Shown piece by piece: positions 9,999 through 18,896 of a DNA stretch of 64,000 nt (the stretch's first letter is position 1; each line of letters begins with the position of its first letter). The stretch comes from Planctomyces sp. SH-PL62. Its GTDB lineage: Bacteria; Planctomycetota; Planctomycetia; Isosphaerales; Isosphaeraceae. The stretch spans positions 3,224,001 to 3,288,000 of the forward strand of contig NZ_CP011273.1 of assembly GCF_001610895.1 (NCBI RefSeq), read 5' to 3'. The position numbers and the translations under genes were made by a program. Under the pieces are notes generated by a model. That model ran no database searches. It was not told the origin of the DNA and worked only from the letters and a program-made list of their open reading frames with translations.

Positions 9999-10919
9999 TC
10001 AAGCGACCTTCGCCCCTCGGTCCGCGAGGAACGTCTCGTCGAGCTTGCCGAGCGCCAGCACCAGCCAGGTCGCCAGGACGAACGGCGCGGTCAGCGCGGG
10101 GAGGCCGAGGAGGGGGACGAGATCGGTCAGCAGCACCGCGAGCAGCATCCCCAGCAGCGGCGGGATCGACGACCGTCGCCACAGCGAGAGCGCCACGGCC
10201 GCCAGCGTCGCGTTGTAGCCGTACAGCCCCAGCGCGATGTTCTCGAACAGCGGCCGGACGACCAGGCTCTCGGGGTCGAGCAGCCGGGACGCCCCGGTCG
10301 CGTGCCAGCCCCCCACCATCGCGCCCACGACCGACCCCGCCAGCACCCAGGCGGCGTGCCGCCAATTGCCGACCGCCAGGCCCGCCAGGAAGAGGGCCGC
10401 CGTCGCGACGTCGGCCTGGAACATGACCTGGCTGACCCCCTGGACCGCCCCGACCCAGGGCGCGACGTCGGCGGGGCCCGGGTGGACGACCCGCTCCGCG
10501 CCCATCGCCGTCCCCAGGAAGAAGATCGCCCACGTCGTGACGATGAACGGCGCGGTGTAGGTCGGGAAGGGGAGGCGGGCGCGGGTCAGGAGGGTCGCCG
10601 CCACGCAGCCGACGACCAGCAGCCCGAGGCTCGCCGCCCCGGGCCGGAAGAAGAAGAGCGAGGCGATCCCGACCAGGGTCGCGTTGAACCCGTAGATCCC
10701 CGCCGTCGTCTCCGCGTCGTCGAATTTCAGCAGTCGCGCGGTCGCCGTCCCGAGGACCGCGCCGACGATCGCCCCCGCCGCCATGAGGGGCGAACTCCAG
10801 GCGATGCCCAGCAGGAACAAGGCCCCGGTGGCGGCGTTATCCTGGAAGAAGACCTGCCCGACGCCCCGCGCGGCCGCGAGGGCGAAAGCCGCAGGATCGC
10901 GATCCGGCTGCCATTTCAT
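9999..10919 (-). CDS. urea transporter (UT family)
   Basis: 306 residues from ATG 10919. UT proteins are channel-like carriers that let urea cross the inner membrane. The internal two-fold repeat of the family is plain: QVFFQDNAATGALFLLGI pairs with QVMFQADVATAALFLAGL, and YGFNATLVGIA pairs with YGYNATLAAVA. About ten hydrophobic segments are visible. It sits directly ahead of ureA on the same strand, so import and hydrolysis are probably co-regulated. The much larger open frame running upstream is antisense-type noise; the Met chosen is followed at once by the conserved first repeat. Confidence 0.92.
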   Translation of the reverse strand: MKWQPDRDPAAFALAAARGVGQVFFQDNAATGALFLLGIAWSSPLMAAGAIVGAVLGTATARLLKFDDAETTAGIYGFNATLVGIASLFFFRPGAASLGLLVVGCVAATLLTRARLPFPTYTAPFIVTTWAIFFLGTAMGAERVVHPGPADVAPWVGAVQGVSQVMFQADVATAALFLAGLAVGNWRHAAWVLAGSVVGAMVGGWHATGASRLLDPESLVVRPLFENIALGLYGYNATLAAVALSLWRRSSIPPLLGMLLAVLLTDLVPLLGLPALTAPFVLATWLVLALGKLDETFLADRGAKVA

Positions 10920-10975
10920 CGTGGTGCGTCCCCAGGGAACTGAGAGGCGAAGGTCGAAGCCCGCCGCTCGTCCGT

Positions 10976-11683
10976 TCAGTCGAGGATCTCGACCTTCCCC
11001 GTGGCCAGGTCGTAGACGCCGCCGACGACCTTCAGGCCCCCGGACTTGACCGTCTCGGCGAGGATCGGGCCCTCGGCCCGCAACTGGCCCACGCAGCGCC
11101 GGACGTTGGCCCTGATGGTGTTGTCGAGCTTGTCGCCGGGCTGGCCCTTGGCGTCGAGGACGGCCGGCTTGAGCAGGTGGACGAGGTCGTGGATCGAGCC
11201 GGGAAGGGCGTCGTCGGCCTCGATGTGCTGGATGGCCGCCTTGACCGCGCCGCACTTGCTGTGGCCGAGCACCAGTATCAATCGCGTGCCGAGCTCGGCG
11301 ACCGCGTATTCGACGCTCCCGGTCACGATCGGCCCCGCGCCGCTGACGACGTTGCCGGCCACGCGGACGACGAAGAGGTCGCCCACGCCCTGGTCGAAGA
11401 TCAGCTCCGGAGCCACCCGCGAGTCGGCGCACGCGACGATGATCGCCGTGGGGGCCTGGCCTTCCGCCAGCGCGGCGAAGTCCGACGGCCTGCGCCGCGA
11501 CATCAGCGACGGCTGTCCTTTGATGAACCGCGCGTTCCCTTCGAGAAGCTTGGCGAGCACGGCGTCGGCGTCGGGCGACGGCTGGGCGGCCGTCGCGCCG
11601 GACGCGGCCAGGCTCGCCGCGCCGGCCGTCAGGGCTGTCTGCTTCACGAACTCGCGACGCGAAGTGGGGCGGCCGGCTCTCAT
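10976..11683 (-). CDS. beta-class carbonic anhydrase, TAT-exported
   Basis: 235 residues from ATG 11683, which has a clear AAAGGTGG ribosome binding site; the frame extends 47 codons further upstream but without a signal peptide at its head. The N-terminus has a twin-arginine signal (TSRREFVKQTALTAG then an Ala-rich stretch ending ATAAQ). Zinc and catalytic motifs of beta carbonic anhydrases are present: CADSR and HSKCGA, plus RVAGNVV and GSVEYAVAELGT. It interconverts CO2 and bicarbonate, probably outside the cytoplasm. It is 56 nt upstream of the urea transporter on the same strand, which suggests it handles CO2 released by ureolysis, an inference from position. Confidence 0.9.
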   Translation of the reverse strand: MRAGRPTSRREFVKQTALTAGAASLAASGATAAQPSPDADAVLAKLLEGNARFIKGQPSLMSRRRPSDFAALAEGQAPTAIIVACADSRVAPELIFDQGVGDLFVVRVAGNVVSGAGPIVTGSVEYAVAELGTRLILVLGHSKCGAVKAAIQHIEADDALPGSIHDLVHLLKPAVLDAKGQPGDKLDNTIRANVRRCVGQLRAEGPILAETVKSGGLKVVGGVYDLATGKVEILD

Positions 11684-11890
11684 GACATCCACCTTTTCGA
11701 TCCGGCCGGGGGGCTCGCCGGCCTGTCCGAGGATCGCGCGAATCGTCGGGACGAACCGTGTCGCGGTGACAGGCCTGTGTCGAGACGTGTGATCCCTGGC
11801 GGCATACGATAACGCCCGCTTCATCCGGTGTAAATCGTCCTCATTCCAAAATATTTCGATTCCGCCGGACGGGGTCGGAAGGGCGAGAAA

Positions 11891-13588
11891 TCAGAAATAG
11901 AGCTGGAATCGCAGCCAGAACATGTCGGCCGATTTCTGCAGGCCCCCGGGCCGGTACAAGACCGGGTCGCCGAACTCGCCGTGCAGCCAGAATCCGTAGA
12001 TCTTCATGTACTCGTTCCAGTACCAATTCACGCCGACTTCGGTCGTGGCGGCCCGGTTCGACCAGAGGTTCGGATCGGCGAACCCCGAAGAGAAGATCTG
12101 CTCGCCGAGTCGCAGTTCGCTGGCGCGGGCCACCAGCTCCCACGCCCCGATGCCGCGAGCCCCCCCCTTCTTCGTCGGGATCAGGGGACGCTTGGGGTAG
12201 AGCCGCGACCGCTGCTCGACGTGCTCGCCGGTCAGGAAATAGCCGCCGGTGACGTAAAACCCCGAGAACGGGACGGGATCCCCCGACGGACGGGCGGCGG
12301 ACGCATAACTCCCGTAGCCGTACTGCCACTCGCCGATCAGCGACAGGCCCCTGTTGAAGTAGGCCGCATGGACGGACCCCAGCAATCGGTCCCCACGCTC
12401 GACCACGTCGCGATTGAGGATCAGGAAGGGGGTCGTGCCGGCTCCCGGGCTGTCGGTGTTCGGGGAACCCCCGCCGATGCGGAAGGACAGGGGCACGGGG
12501 GATTGGTCCTGGCGGCCGAAGGCGACGGAGCTGCCCACGTTGAGGAATCGGGCGAACTCCAGCGCCTCGGACTGCTGGAACGGCCTGGCGTTGAAATACG
12601 CGACGAAATCCACCCCGTTGTCGAGGCTCTCGAACGAGTTGCGAGAGCCGTTGAAGACCCCCGCCGCATAGTCGAGGCGTTTGTCGAAGAGATAGCCCCA
12701 GGCCATCAGCCCGAACTGGCGATTCAGGCTGAGATTGGTCGTGAACAGGGACCGTTCGGGGGTCGGCAGCCAGTAATTCGAGATCGCGTACTGGTCATAA
12801 GGGAGGGGGGTGAAGAAGCGGCCGAACCGGAACTGGAAGCGGTCGTTGAAATGCAGGTTGATGAAAGCGTTGAGCAGGTTGAACGTGCCGCCCGAGCCCC
12901 GATTCACCGCGAGCTCGTACTCGACCGGCTTGGTGATGTTGCCCGAGAAGAAGATCCGCTGGCGAGGCAGGAAGATGCCGCTGTTGGCCGGCGTTTGATC
13001 GCTTTGAGACCAGATCCGCGCCTCGATCTGGGACTCGTAATGGATCTGGAGGCGGTACTCCTCGTCCTTGGTCTGGAACTGGAATCCGGGGCCGAACACG
13101 CCCCGCAGCGCCCGTTTGCCGCCGCTTTTGATGTCCGACGACCTGTACCCGGGGGCCGGCGTGAAGGGGGCGAACTGCCCTTCGGTATAGTCCGGCACCG
13201 GGTCGAAGGATACGTCGTCGCGGCCGTCCCCGTTACTGGATGGAGCTTCCCCGATGTCGGGCTCCGCCGGCTCCGGCTCCAGGCCGTCCGCGTCCGGTCG
13301 TGCCTGGAGCGCCTCGAATCGCTCCAGGATTCGGCCCATCTGCTCCTGATGCTCCCGCTTCGTGCTCTCCAGCTCTCGCGCGAGATTCTGATTCATCTCC
13401 TCCATGGCGCGGAGCCGCTCGGCGAGCTGTTCGACGGTCGTGGCCGGTTTCGAAGCGGCGGTGCTCGGGGCCGACGCGCCCGGCGCGTCGGCGAGCGGGG
13501 CCTGCGCCCGGGCCGGGTCCCCGGGCGCGGCCAGGAGGACGAATCCGAACAGGCTCGTCGCCCATGTCCAGGCCCGGATCACGACCAT
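11891..13588 (-). CDS. phosphate-selective porin O/P-like outer-membrane protein
   Basis: 565 residues from ATG 13588, supported by AGGAGC upstream; the open frame continues 94 codons further but this Met begins a signal peptide (MVVIRAWTWATSLFGFVLLAA). After the signal comes a coiled coil (about residues 45-95, TTVEQLAERLRAMEEMNQNL) as found in trimeric porins, a linker, then a beta-barrel region with LPRQRIFFSGNITKPVEYELAVN, NDRFQFRFGRFFTPLPYDQY and a terminal Phe (RFQLYF). This is the Porin O/P layout. Substrate is not predictable. It lies 207 nt upstream of the carbonic anhydrase gene on the same strand and may or may not belong to that unit. Confidence 0.82.
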   Translation of the reverse strand: MVVIRAWTWATSLFGFVLLAAPGDPARAQAPLADAPGASAPSTAASKPATTVEQLAERLRAMEEMNQNLARELESTKREHQEQMGRILERFEALQARPDADGLEPEPAEPDIGEAPSSNGDGRDDVSFDPVPDYTEGQFAPFTPAPGYRSSDIKSGGKRALRGVFGPGFQFQTKDEEYRLQIHYESQIEARIWSQSDQTPANSGIFLPRQRIFFSGNITKPVEYELAVNRGSGGTFNLLNAFINLHFNDRFQFRFGRFFTPLPYDQYAISNYWLPTPERSLFTTNLSLNRQFGLMAWGYLFDKRLDYAAGVFNGSRNSFESLDNGVDFVAYFNARPFQQSEALEFARFLNVGSSVAFGRQDQSPVPLSFRIGGGSPNTDSPGAGTTPFLILNRDVVERGDRLLGSVHAAYFNRGLSLIGEWQYGYGSYASAARPSGDPVPFSGFYVTGGYFLTGEHVEQRSRLYPKRPLIPTKKGGARGIGAWELVARASELRLGEQIFSSGFADPNLWSNRAATTEVGVNWYWNEYMKIYGFWLHGEFGDPVLYRPGGLQKSADMFWLRFQLYF

Positions 13589-14365
13589 TCGGCTCCTATC
13601 AGGACGGCGCGTCGTCGCGCAGACCTTCTCAGATATCGAGAGTGAGAAGACGCCGACGACGAAGGATCGCGTTCGATCCCATCGACGAGCCTCCCGCCCG
13701 TTCTTGAGATTCCCGTCCAGGCATGCGAGGTTTGACGTGAATAGGCCCGCCCGGCCCCCGGAATCGCCCGGCACCCTACTCGTAAAGCCGTTCCCGCACA
13801 AGCGGGGAATTTCGCTCGCGGACGAGGCTCGGGCGGGCCTCCCCGCCGCGTCGAGCTTCAAATGCGACACCTGCTTGCGTCGTCTCGGTCCGTGCTCTAG
13901 GATGAGTCCGGATTCACCTCTCCGGCGGATCGATAGATATGGGTTGACTCATGCGACGGCGTCCGATTCGGCGAAGCTCACGGCCCGGAAACCTCTGAAG
14001 CCCAGTCGCTCCCGCCGGTCGAACGCCCGCGGATGATTCCCCCTGGCGATTCCCCCTGATCTCCCGCCGCCCCGGACATCTCTCCACCGGGGTCGTGGTC
14101 GATCCTCCTCAAGGTTCATGCGTCGGAACCGCCGAGGTCTCGTATCCGACCCGGAACGTCGACCCGAATCGATCCCGACCCTGGACTTCATCCCGAGGAT
14201 TCTCGTGCTCCCGATCCTGCCGTGGTTGGCGGGGCGTTTGCAGGCCAGGCCCCGACGTCGGGCGGCCGTTCGTTCCATGAGGGTGCCGATCGGACCGAGG
14301 TGATCCGGGATCGCGCCTCGGTCTGTAGCTCCGGCTGGAGCGATCCCGAAAGGGTGGTGAACGTC
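13589..14365. other. 777-nt intergenic region
   Basis: Divergent gap between the O/P porin and a small secreted-protein gene. Visible are a hairpin-like TTCCCGC-ACAA-GCGGGGAA near 13791-13809 and two closely spaced copies of GATTCCCCCTG near 14035-14060. Open frames here have no ribosome binding site, no recognised domain and a composition like antisense noise, so none is called. Confidence 0.3.
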
Positions 14366-14692
14366 ATGCCTCTCAAGATTCGGTCGTCGCTGGTGAAACG
14401 ATCCCTCCCCGTCGCGGCGTTGGCCGTCTGGACCGCGGCCCTGGCAGGGGCCGCGGCGTTCCAGGCCCCGGCGCAGGCTCCTTACATCTACGGCTACGGT
14501 CCTCAGGGGCTCGGCTACTACGCGGTCCCCGGCGTCGTGCCCGCCCCGGCCGTCGCGCCGCGATTGACCGTTCCGACCCAGGCGCGGCCTTCCGCCCCCG
14601 CCGCCGGCCGGAGCGTCGGCCCTGGCTCCCGGAATTGGGCCACGGGCAACCGAGTCCCGTCCCATCGCCCCTGGCTCCGCTCCCGGAGCTGA
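14366..14692 (+). CDS. small secreted protein of unknown function
   Basis: 108 residues. I do not recognise it. It starts at ATG 14366 after AAAGGGTGGTG and begins with a signal peptide (MPLKIRSSLVKRSLPVAALAVWTAALAGAA). The mature part is rich in Pro, Tyr and Gly (YIYGYGPQGLGYYAVPGV) and then in Pro/Arg/Ser, with no Cys. It resembles short surface or envelope proteins of planctomycetes but has no named domain. It lies 76 nt upstream of a secreted TPR protein on the same strand. Signal peptide and ribosome binding site make it probably real. Confidence 0.6.
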   Translation: MPLKIRSSLVKRSLPVAALAVWTAALAGAAAFQAPAQAPYIYGYGPQGLGYYAVPGVVPAPAVAPRLTVPTQARPSAPAAGRSVGPGSRNWATGNRVPSHRPWLRSRS

Positions 14693-14768
14693 CGCGACCC
14701 TCCCCGCGGACGAGAAGCCTGGAAATGGACACCGAGATCGAATCGCAATGGTTGGAAAGGGGATCGGA

Positions 14769-15830
14769 ATGAAGCGAGCGAGAGTCATCGGGTTTTCGGT
14801 CGTCGTCGTCGTCGGCGTCCTGGCCGCAGGCCCGGCGCGGGCCGCGGATTGGAAGGCCGACCAGGACGCCGGCTGGAAAGCCTACAAGGAAGGCCGGATC
14901 GAAGCGGCCGAGACGTTGTTGAAGTCGGCCGAGGAGCAGGCCCGTGCGTTCGGCCCCGGAGACGCCCGGCTGGCCCTGACCCTCGACCATCTGGCCTGGG
15001 TCTACTGCGCCGAAGGACGATGCGAGGAGGCCGAGCCGCTGGCCAAGGAAGCCCTCGCCATCCGCGAGAAGTCGCTGGCGACGGACGCCGCCATGGCCGA
15101 CAGCCTCAACACCCTGGCCGCCGTCTATGAGGCGGCCGGCAAGCCGGCCGAGGCGCGGCCGCTCTACATCCGCTGCCTCGCCGCCGCGGAGAAGGCCGAG
15201 GGCGCCGGGGGCGTGGGCGTCGCCGCCGCGATCGACAACCTGGCGGCCGTCGATCATCGACTGGGGAAGTTCGATGAGGCCGAGGCCTTCTACAAGCGGG
15301 CCCTCGCCCTCCGCGAGAAGTTCGACGGCCCGAAATCGGTCGAGCTGACCTCGACCCTCCACAACCTCGGCCTGCTCTACATCGACGAGAAGAAGTACGC
15401 CGAGGCCGAGCCGCTCCTGAAGCGATCCCTGGCGATCCGCGAGGAGTCGCTCCCCGCCGGTCACCCCGACGTGGCCCTGTCGCTCGAGGCCCTCGGCTGG
15501 CTCCACGCCTCGCAGGAGAAGCCCGCCGACGCCGAGCCGCTGCTGAAGAAAGCCCTGGCGCTGTACGAGGCCGACCTGGGCGCCGACCATCCCCACGTCG
15601 CCCGCTGCGCCGGCGAACTGAGCCGCGTCTGCCTGGCCCTGGATCGCCGGGACGAGGCGGAATCCTATGGCAAGCGCGCCGTCGCCATCCTCGAGAAGGC
15701 CTCCGACGACCCTCGCGAACTGGCGACGGCCCTGGACGACCACGCCGCCGTGCTCCGGAAGCTCGACCGGACCGACGAAGCCGTCAAGCTCGAAACCCGA
15801 GCCGCCGAGCTTCGCTCCTCCGTCGAGTGA
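14769..15830 (+). CDS. secreted TPR-repeat protein (kinesin-light-chain-type repeats)
   Basis: 353 residues from ATG 14769, preceded by AAAGGGG; an upstream ATG at 14748 would place the signal peptide off the N-terminus. A signal peptide (MKRARVIGFSVVVVVGVLAAGPARAAD) is followed by about seven 42-residue tetratricopeptide repeats of the kinesin-light-chain type, seen as repeated patterns such as AEPLLKRSLAIREESL, AEAFYKRALALREKF and HPDVALSLEALGWLH. Such repeats form protein-binding superhelices; the partner is unknown. It ends before a strong hairpin terminator. Confidence 0.85.
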   Translation: MKRARVIGFSVVVVVGVLAAGPARAADWKADQDAGWKAYKEGRIEAAETLLKSAEEQARAFGPGDARLALTLDHLAWVYCAEGRCEEAEPLAKEALAIREKSLATDAAMADSLNTLAAVYEAAGKPAEARPLYIRCLAAAEKAEGAGGVGVAAAIDNLAAVDHRLGKFDEAEAFYKRALALREKFDGPKSVELTSTLHNLGLLYIDEKKYAEAEPLLKRSLAIREESLPAGHPDVALSLEALGWLHASQEKPADAEPLLKKALALYEADLGADHPHVARCAGELSRVCLALDRRDEAESYGKRAVAILEKASDDPRELATALDDHAAVLRKLDRTDEAVKLETRAAELRSSVE

Positions 15831-15862
15831 GCGACCCGGACGCCTGGGACTGGAAACCAGAA

Positions 15863-15903
15863 CGGCCTCGGGAGTCTTTCAACTCCCGAGGCCGTCGTGT
15901 TTT
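15863..15903 (+). terminator. rho-independent terminator
   Basis: A 13-bp perfect stem (15863-15875 pairing with 15882-15894), a six-base loop CTTTCA and a following TCGTGTTTT. It lies 33 nt after the TPR gene stop and also faces the 3' end of the opposing tRNA, so it may serve both strands. Confidence 0.85.
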
Positions 15904-15929
15904 GGGCCGCGTGCGGCTTTGTCGCTGAG

Positions 15930-16003
15930 TACACCCGATAGGATTTGAACCTATAACCTTTAGCTCCGGAGGCTAACGCTCTATCCAATTGAGCTACGGG
16001 TGC
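15930..16003 (-). tRNA. tRNA-Arg (anticodon CCG)
   Basis: 74 nt. Reads on the minus strand with a 7-bp acceptor stem (GCACCCG with CGGGTGT, first pair G-U), D-arm GCTC/GAGC, anticodon arm TTAGC-CTCCGGA-GCTAA giving anticodon CCG, T-arm ATAGG-TTCAAAT-CCTAT and discriminator A. CCA is not encoded. It decodes CGG, a common codon in this GC-rich genome. Confidence 0.96.
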
Positions 16004-16157
16004 GTCTGACGGGTCTTATTCCACCCTGGATGAGGAGGTTTGTCAAGACGGCGGCGGCGGAACCGGGGTTTGGGTCGCGGGGGAGGGGGCGGGAAGGTAG
16101 AATCAGGCCGCCCGCGGCGCTCGGCCGGCGTCGGGAGGACGCGCCAGGTCCAGGAGG

Positions 16158-16967
16158 ATGAGTCGGTTGATCGAGAGCCCCATCGCGTCGGAACGGCGTC
16201 TGACTTTCCTAGGCACCGGGACGTCGTCGGGCGTCCCCGTGCTGGGCTGCGACTGCTCGGTCTGCATGTCGGACGACCCGCGCAACAATCGGACCCGTCC
16301 CAGCGTGTTGCTGACGTTCCCGGCGGGGAACCTGCTCATCGACACCGGCCCCGAGATGCGCATGCAGCTCTTGCGCGAGGGGGTGCGGCGGGTGCACGCG
16401 ATCGCCTACACCCATCCCCACGTCGACCACCTCTTCGGCCTGGACGACGCCCGCGTGTTCCCCAGGTGGATCGGCGGCCCCGTCCCGGTCTACTGCGAGG
16501 CCGACACCGAGGACTACATCAAGCGGGTCTTCTCGTACGCCTTTCGCGAGGAGACGCGGGCCTGGCCGCCGGGCTTCGTCCCCAAGATCGACTTCGAGCG
16601 GCTGGTGCCTTACAAGGCGTTTGAGGTCCTCGGCGAGACGATCCTGCCGGTGCGGCTCCACCACGGCCGGTTCGAGGTCCTGGGGTTCCGGGTCGGCGGC
16701 CTCGCCTATTGCACCGACGTCAACCGCATCCCCGAAGAGACCTTCGAGGCGCTCCAGGGGCTCGACGTCCTGATCCTCGACGCCCTCCGGTTCGACCCCC
16801 ACCCGACGCACTTCCACCTGGACGAGGCGCTCCGGGTGGTCGAGCGGCTGAAGCCCCGGCGGGCGCTGTTCACGCATTGCTCGCACGAGTTCGACCACGC
16901 CCGGGTCGACGCGATGCTGCCGCCGCACGTCCGGCTCGCCTTCGACGGGCTGGTGGTGCCGTTCTAG
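16158..16967 (+). CDS. PhnP-like MBL-fold metallohydrolase
   Basis: 269 residues. The protein has the metallo-beta-lactamase signature THPHVDH (His86, His88, Asp90, His91) and, near the start, LTFLGTGTSSGVPVLGC with Cys31, Cys33 and Cys36. The latter is the structural zinc site seen in PhnP, the 5-phosphoribosyl-1,2-cyclic-phosphate phosphodiesterase. Later ligands LHHGRFEV, YCTDVN and FTHCSHEF fit the same subfamily. No phosphonate genes surround it, so it may act on another cyclic phosphodiester. The AGGAGG sequence abuts ATG 16158, so the TTG at 16167 could be the true start; this would not affect the domain. Confidence 0.85.
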   Translation: MSRLIESPIASERRLTFLGTGTSSGVPVLGCDCSVCMSDDPRNNRTRPSVLLTFPAGNLLIDTGPEMRMQLLREGVRRVHAIAYTHPHVDHLFGLDDARVFPRWIGGPVPVYCEADTEDYIKRVFSYAFREETRAWPPGFVPKIDFERLVPYKAFEVLGETILPVRLHHGRFEVLGFRVGGLAYCTDVNRIPEETFEALQGLDVLILDALRFDPHPTHFHLDEALRVVERLKPRRALFTHCSHEFDHARVDAMLPPHVRLAFDGLVVPF

Positions 16968-17186
16968 GCTTGGGCGGGCCCTTCGGATACGGCTTGCGGG
17001 CCGAGACGCGGGGAGAATACGATATCCCGCCGGTCGATCCCCCCGACGGGTCGATCCCCTCCCGGCCTCCGGGCCGAGCTTCGGCGGCGTCCCGGACGGC
17101 CCCGAGCGAGCGTCCGTCGCGGGTCACCTTCGCGAAGCGGGCGAGGATCGGACGTTTTCAACCGAACGGGCATCGAGGGCGGCGCA

Positions 17187-18896
17187 GTGCTGTTCAATTC
17201 GCCGGAATTCTTCGTCTTCTTCCTGATCGTCTACGCCCTGTACCGCCTGCTGGACCTGCGGGGCCAGAACCGCATGCTCCTGGCCGCCAGCTATCTCTTT
17301 TATGGCTGGTGGGACATCCGGTTCCTCTATCTCCTGGTCCTCTCGACGGCCCTGGACTATTGCTGCGGCCTGCTCCTGGGGCCGGGCCGCATCCCGGGGC
17401 GCGACCGCCTCAAGGTGTCGGTGCTGACGATCCTCGCCAGCCTCCTCTTCGTGACCCTGGACTGGAAGGCCGTGCGCTGGGTCGACCCGGCGGCGTTCCG
17501 GTCGCCCGGAGAGCCGGCGGCCGGCTCCTGGGGGACGATCGCGGTCGATTGGGGCCGATTGGTCTCGCCCGACTGGCTCGGCGTCTCGGTGCTGGTCGGG
17601 ACCGTCGCGGCGGTCTTCGCGGCCAACCTGCTGTATTACCCGCTCACGAACATGCAGGCGGATCGTCGGCGTCGGGTCGGCGTCTGGCTGACGGTCGGGG
17701 CCAACCTGACGCTGCTGGGCTTCTTCAAGTATTTCAACTTCTTCATCGACAGCTTCGCGAGGATGCTCGAACCGATGGGGGTGCCGGTGGAGTCGCTCCA
17801 CCTGCACGTGATCCTGCCGGCGGGGATCTCGTTCTACACGTTCCAGTCGATGAGCTACACGCTGGACGTCTACCGCGGCAAGGTGGAGGCGGTGCGCAGC
17901 CTTGAGGACTACGCGCTGTTCGTGACCTTCTTCCCCGTGCTGGTGGCCGGGCCGATCGAGCGGGTGGGGCACATGCTGCCGAAGCTGACGACGCCCCGTG
18001 TGCTGAACCTGGACCAGACCACCCGCGGCTGCTTCCTGATCCTGTTCGGGCTGTTCAAGAAGGTCGCGGTGGCCGACAGCCTGGCGGTCTCGGTGAACTC
18101 GGTCTTCAACGCCCCCAGCGCCACCTGGGCCGACGTGGTGCTGGCGACGGTCGGCTTCGCGTTCCAGATCTACTGCGACTTCTCCGGCTACACCGACGTG
18201 GCGCGCGGGGTCGCGAAGGTGCTGGGCATCGACCTGATGCTGAACTTCAACCTGCCGTACTTCTCGCGGACCCCCAGCGAGTTCTGGACGCGCTGGCACA
18301 TCAGCCTGTCGAGCTGGCTGCGGGACTACCTGTACATCCCCCTGGGGGGGAGCCGGGGGGGCGAGGGGGCCACCTACCGCAACCTGATGATCACGATGCT
18401 CCTGGGGGGGCTCTGGCACGGGGCGGCCTGGAACTTCGTCCTCTGGGGGGCCTACCAGGGGGCGATCCTCTGCCTCTATCGGCTGTTCACGCCCCGGGCG
18501 AGGCCGGCCGACCTCGACGAGCCGTCGCCGGCCGGGGGGCTGGACCTCGGCCGCCGCATCGGGGCGGTGCTCTCCACGGGCTTCTTCTTCGTCCTGACCT
18601 GCTACGGCTGGATGCTGTTCCGGGCCGGCTCGCTGGAGCAGGTGGTGGACTACACGCGGATCCTGCTGTCGGGCCCGTTCGACCTGCACACGACGATCGC
18701 CAAGCCGACGACCGCCGGGGTCCTCGGGCTGCCGCTGCTGATCGCCTTCGAGTGCCTGGAGTACTCGGCCGGGACGCGGCTCTTCTATCGCTCGCTCCCC
18801 AGCCCCGTCCGGGGCGCGCTGTACGCCCTGCTGCTCTTCATCCTGGTCATGGGGACGTCGAATGCCGCGACCCAGTTCATCTACTTCCAGTTCTGA
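17187..18896 (+). CDS. MBOAT family O-acyltransferase
   Basis: 569 residues, starting at GTG 17187 (reads LFNSPEFFVFFLIVYALYRLL, the standard MBOAT N-terminus). About eleven membrane segments are visible. The family blocks are clear: SYLFYGWWDIRFL, GISFYTFQSMSYTLDVYRG, FGLFKKVAVAD, YCDFSGYTDVARG, FWTRWHISLSSWLRDYLYIPLGG and the catalytic His in LWHGAAWNFVLWG. It is an inner-membrane enzyme of the AlgI/PatA type that moves acyl groups to an exported polysaccharide. The next gene overlaps its end by 35 nt and encodes the SGNH-like partner usual for this family, so they likely form one transferase system. Confidence 0.92.
   Translation: MLFNSPEFFVFFLIVYALYRLLDLRGQNRMLLAASYLFYGWWDIRFLYLLVLSTALDYCCGLLLGPGRIPGRDRLKVSVLTILASLLFVTLDWKAVRWVDPAAFRSPGEPAAGSWGTIAVDWGRLVSPDWLGVSVLVGTVAAVFAANLLYYPLTNMQADRRRRVGVWLTVGANLTLLGFFKYFNFFIDSFARMLEPMGVPVESLHLHVILPAGISFYTFQSMSYTLDVYRGKVEAVRSLEDYALFVTFFPVLVAGPIERVGHMLPKLTTPRVLNLDQTTRGCFLILFGLFKKVAVADSLAVSVNSVFNAPSATWADVVLATVGFAFQIYCDFSGYTDVARGVAKVLGIDLMLNFNLPYFSRTPSEFWTRWHISLSSWLRDYLYIPLGGSRGGEGATYRNLMITMLLGGLWHGAAWNFVLWGAYQGAILCLYRLFTPRARPADLDEPSPAGGLDLGRRIGAVLSTGFFFVLTCYGWMLFRAGSLEQVVDYTRILLSGPFDLHTTIAKPTTAGVLGLPLLIAFECLEYSAGTRLFYRSLPSPVRGALYALLLFILVMGTSNAATQFIYFQF

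Noticed and set aside
3591-13588. Idea that the two porins are dedicated urea channels
   Set aside because: Neither the BBP2-like nor the O/P-like family gives substrate information, and only position links them to the urease genes.
13949-14788. Leftward 279-codon frame in the 14-kb intergenic region
   Set aside because: It overlaps a rightward gene with a signal peptide, has no ribosome binding site and is Arg/Gly-rich without a family match.
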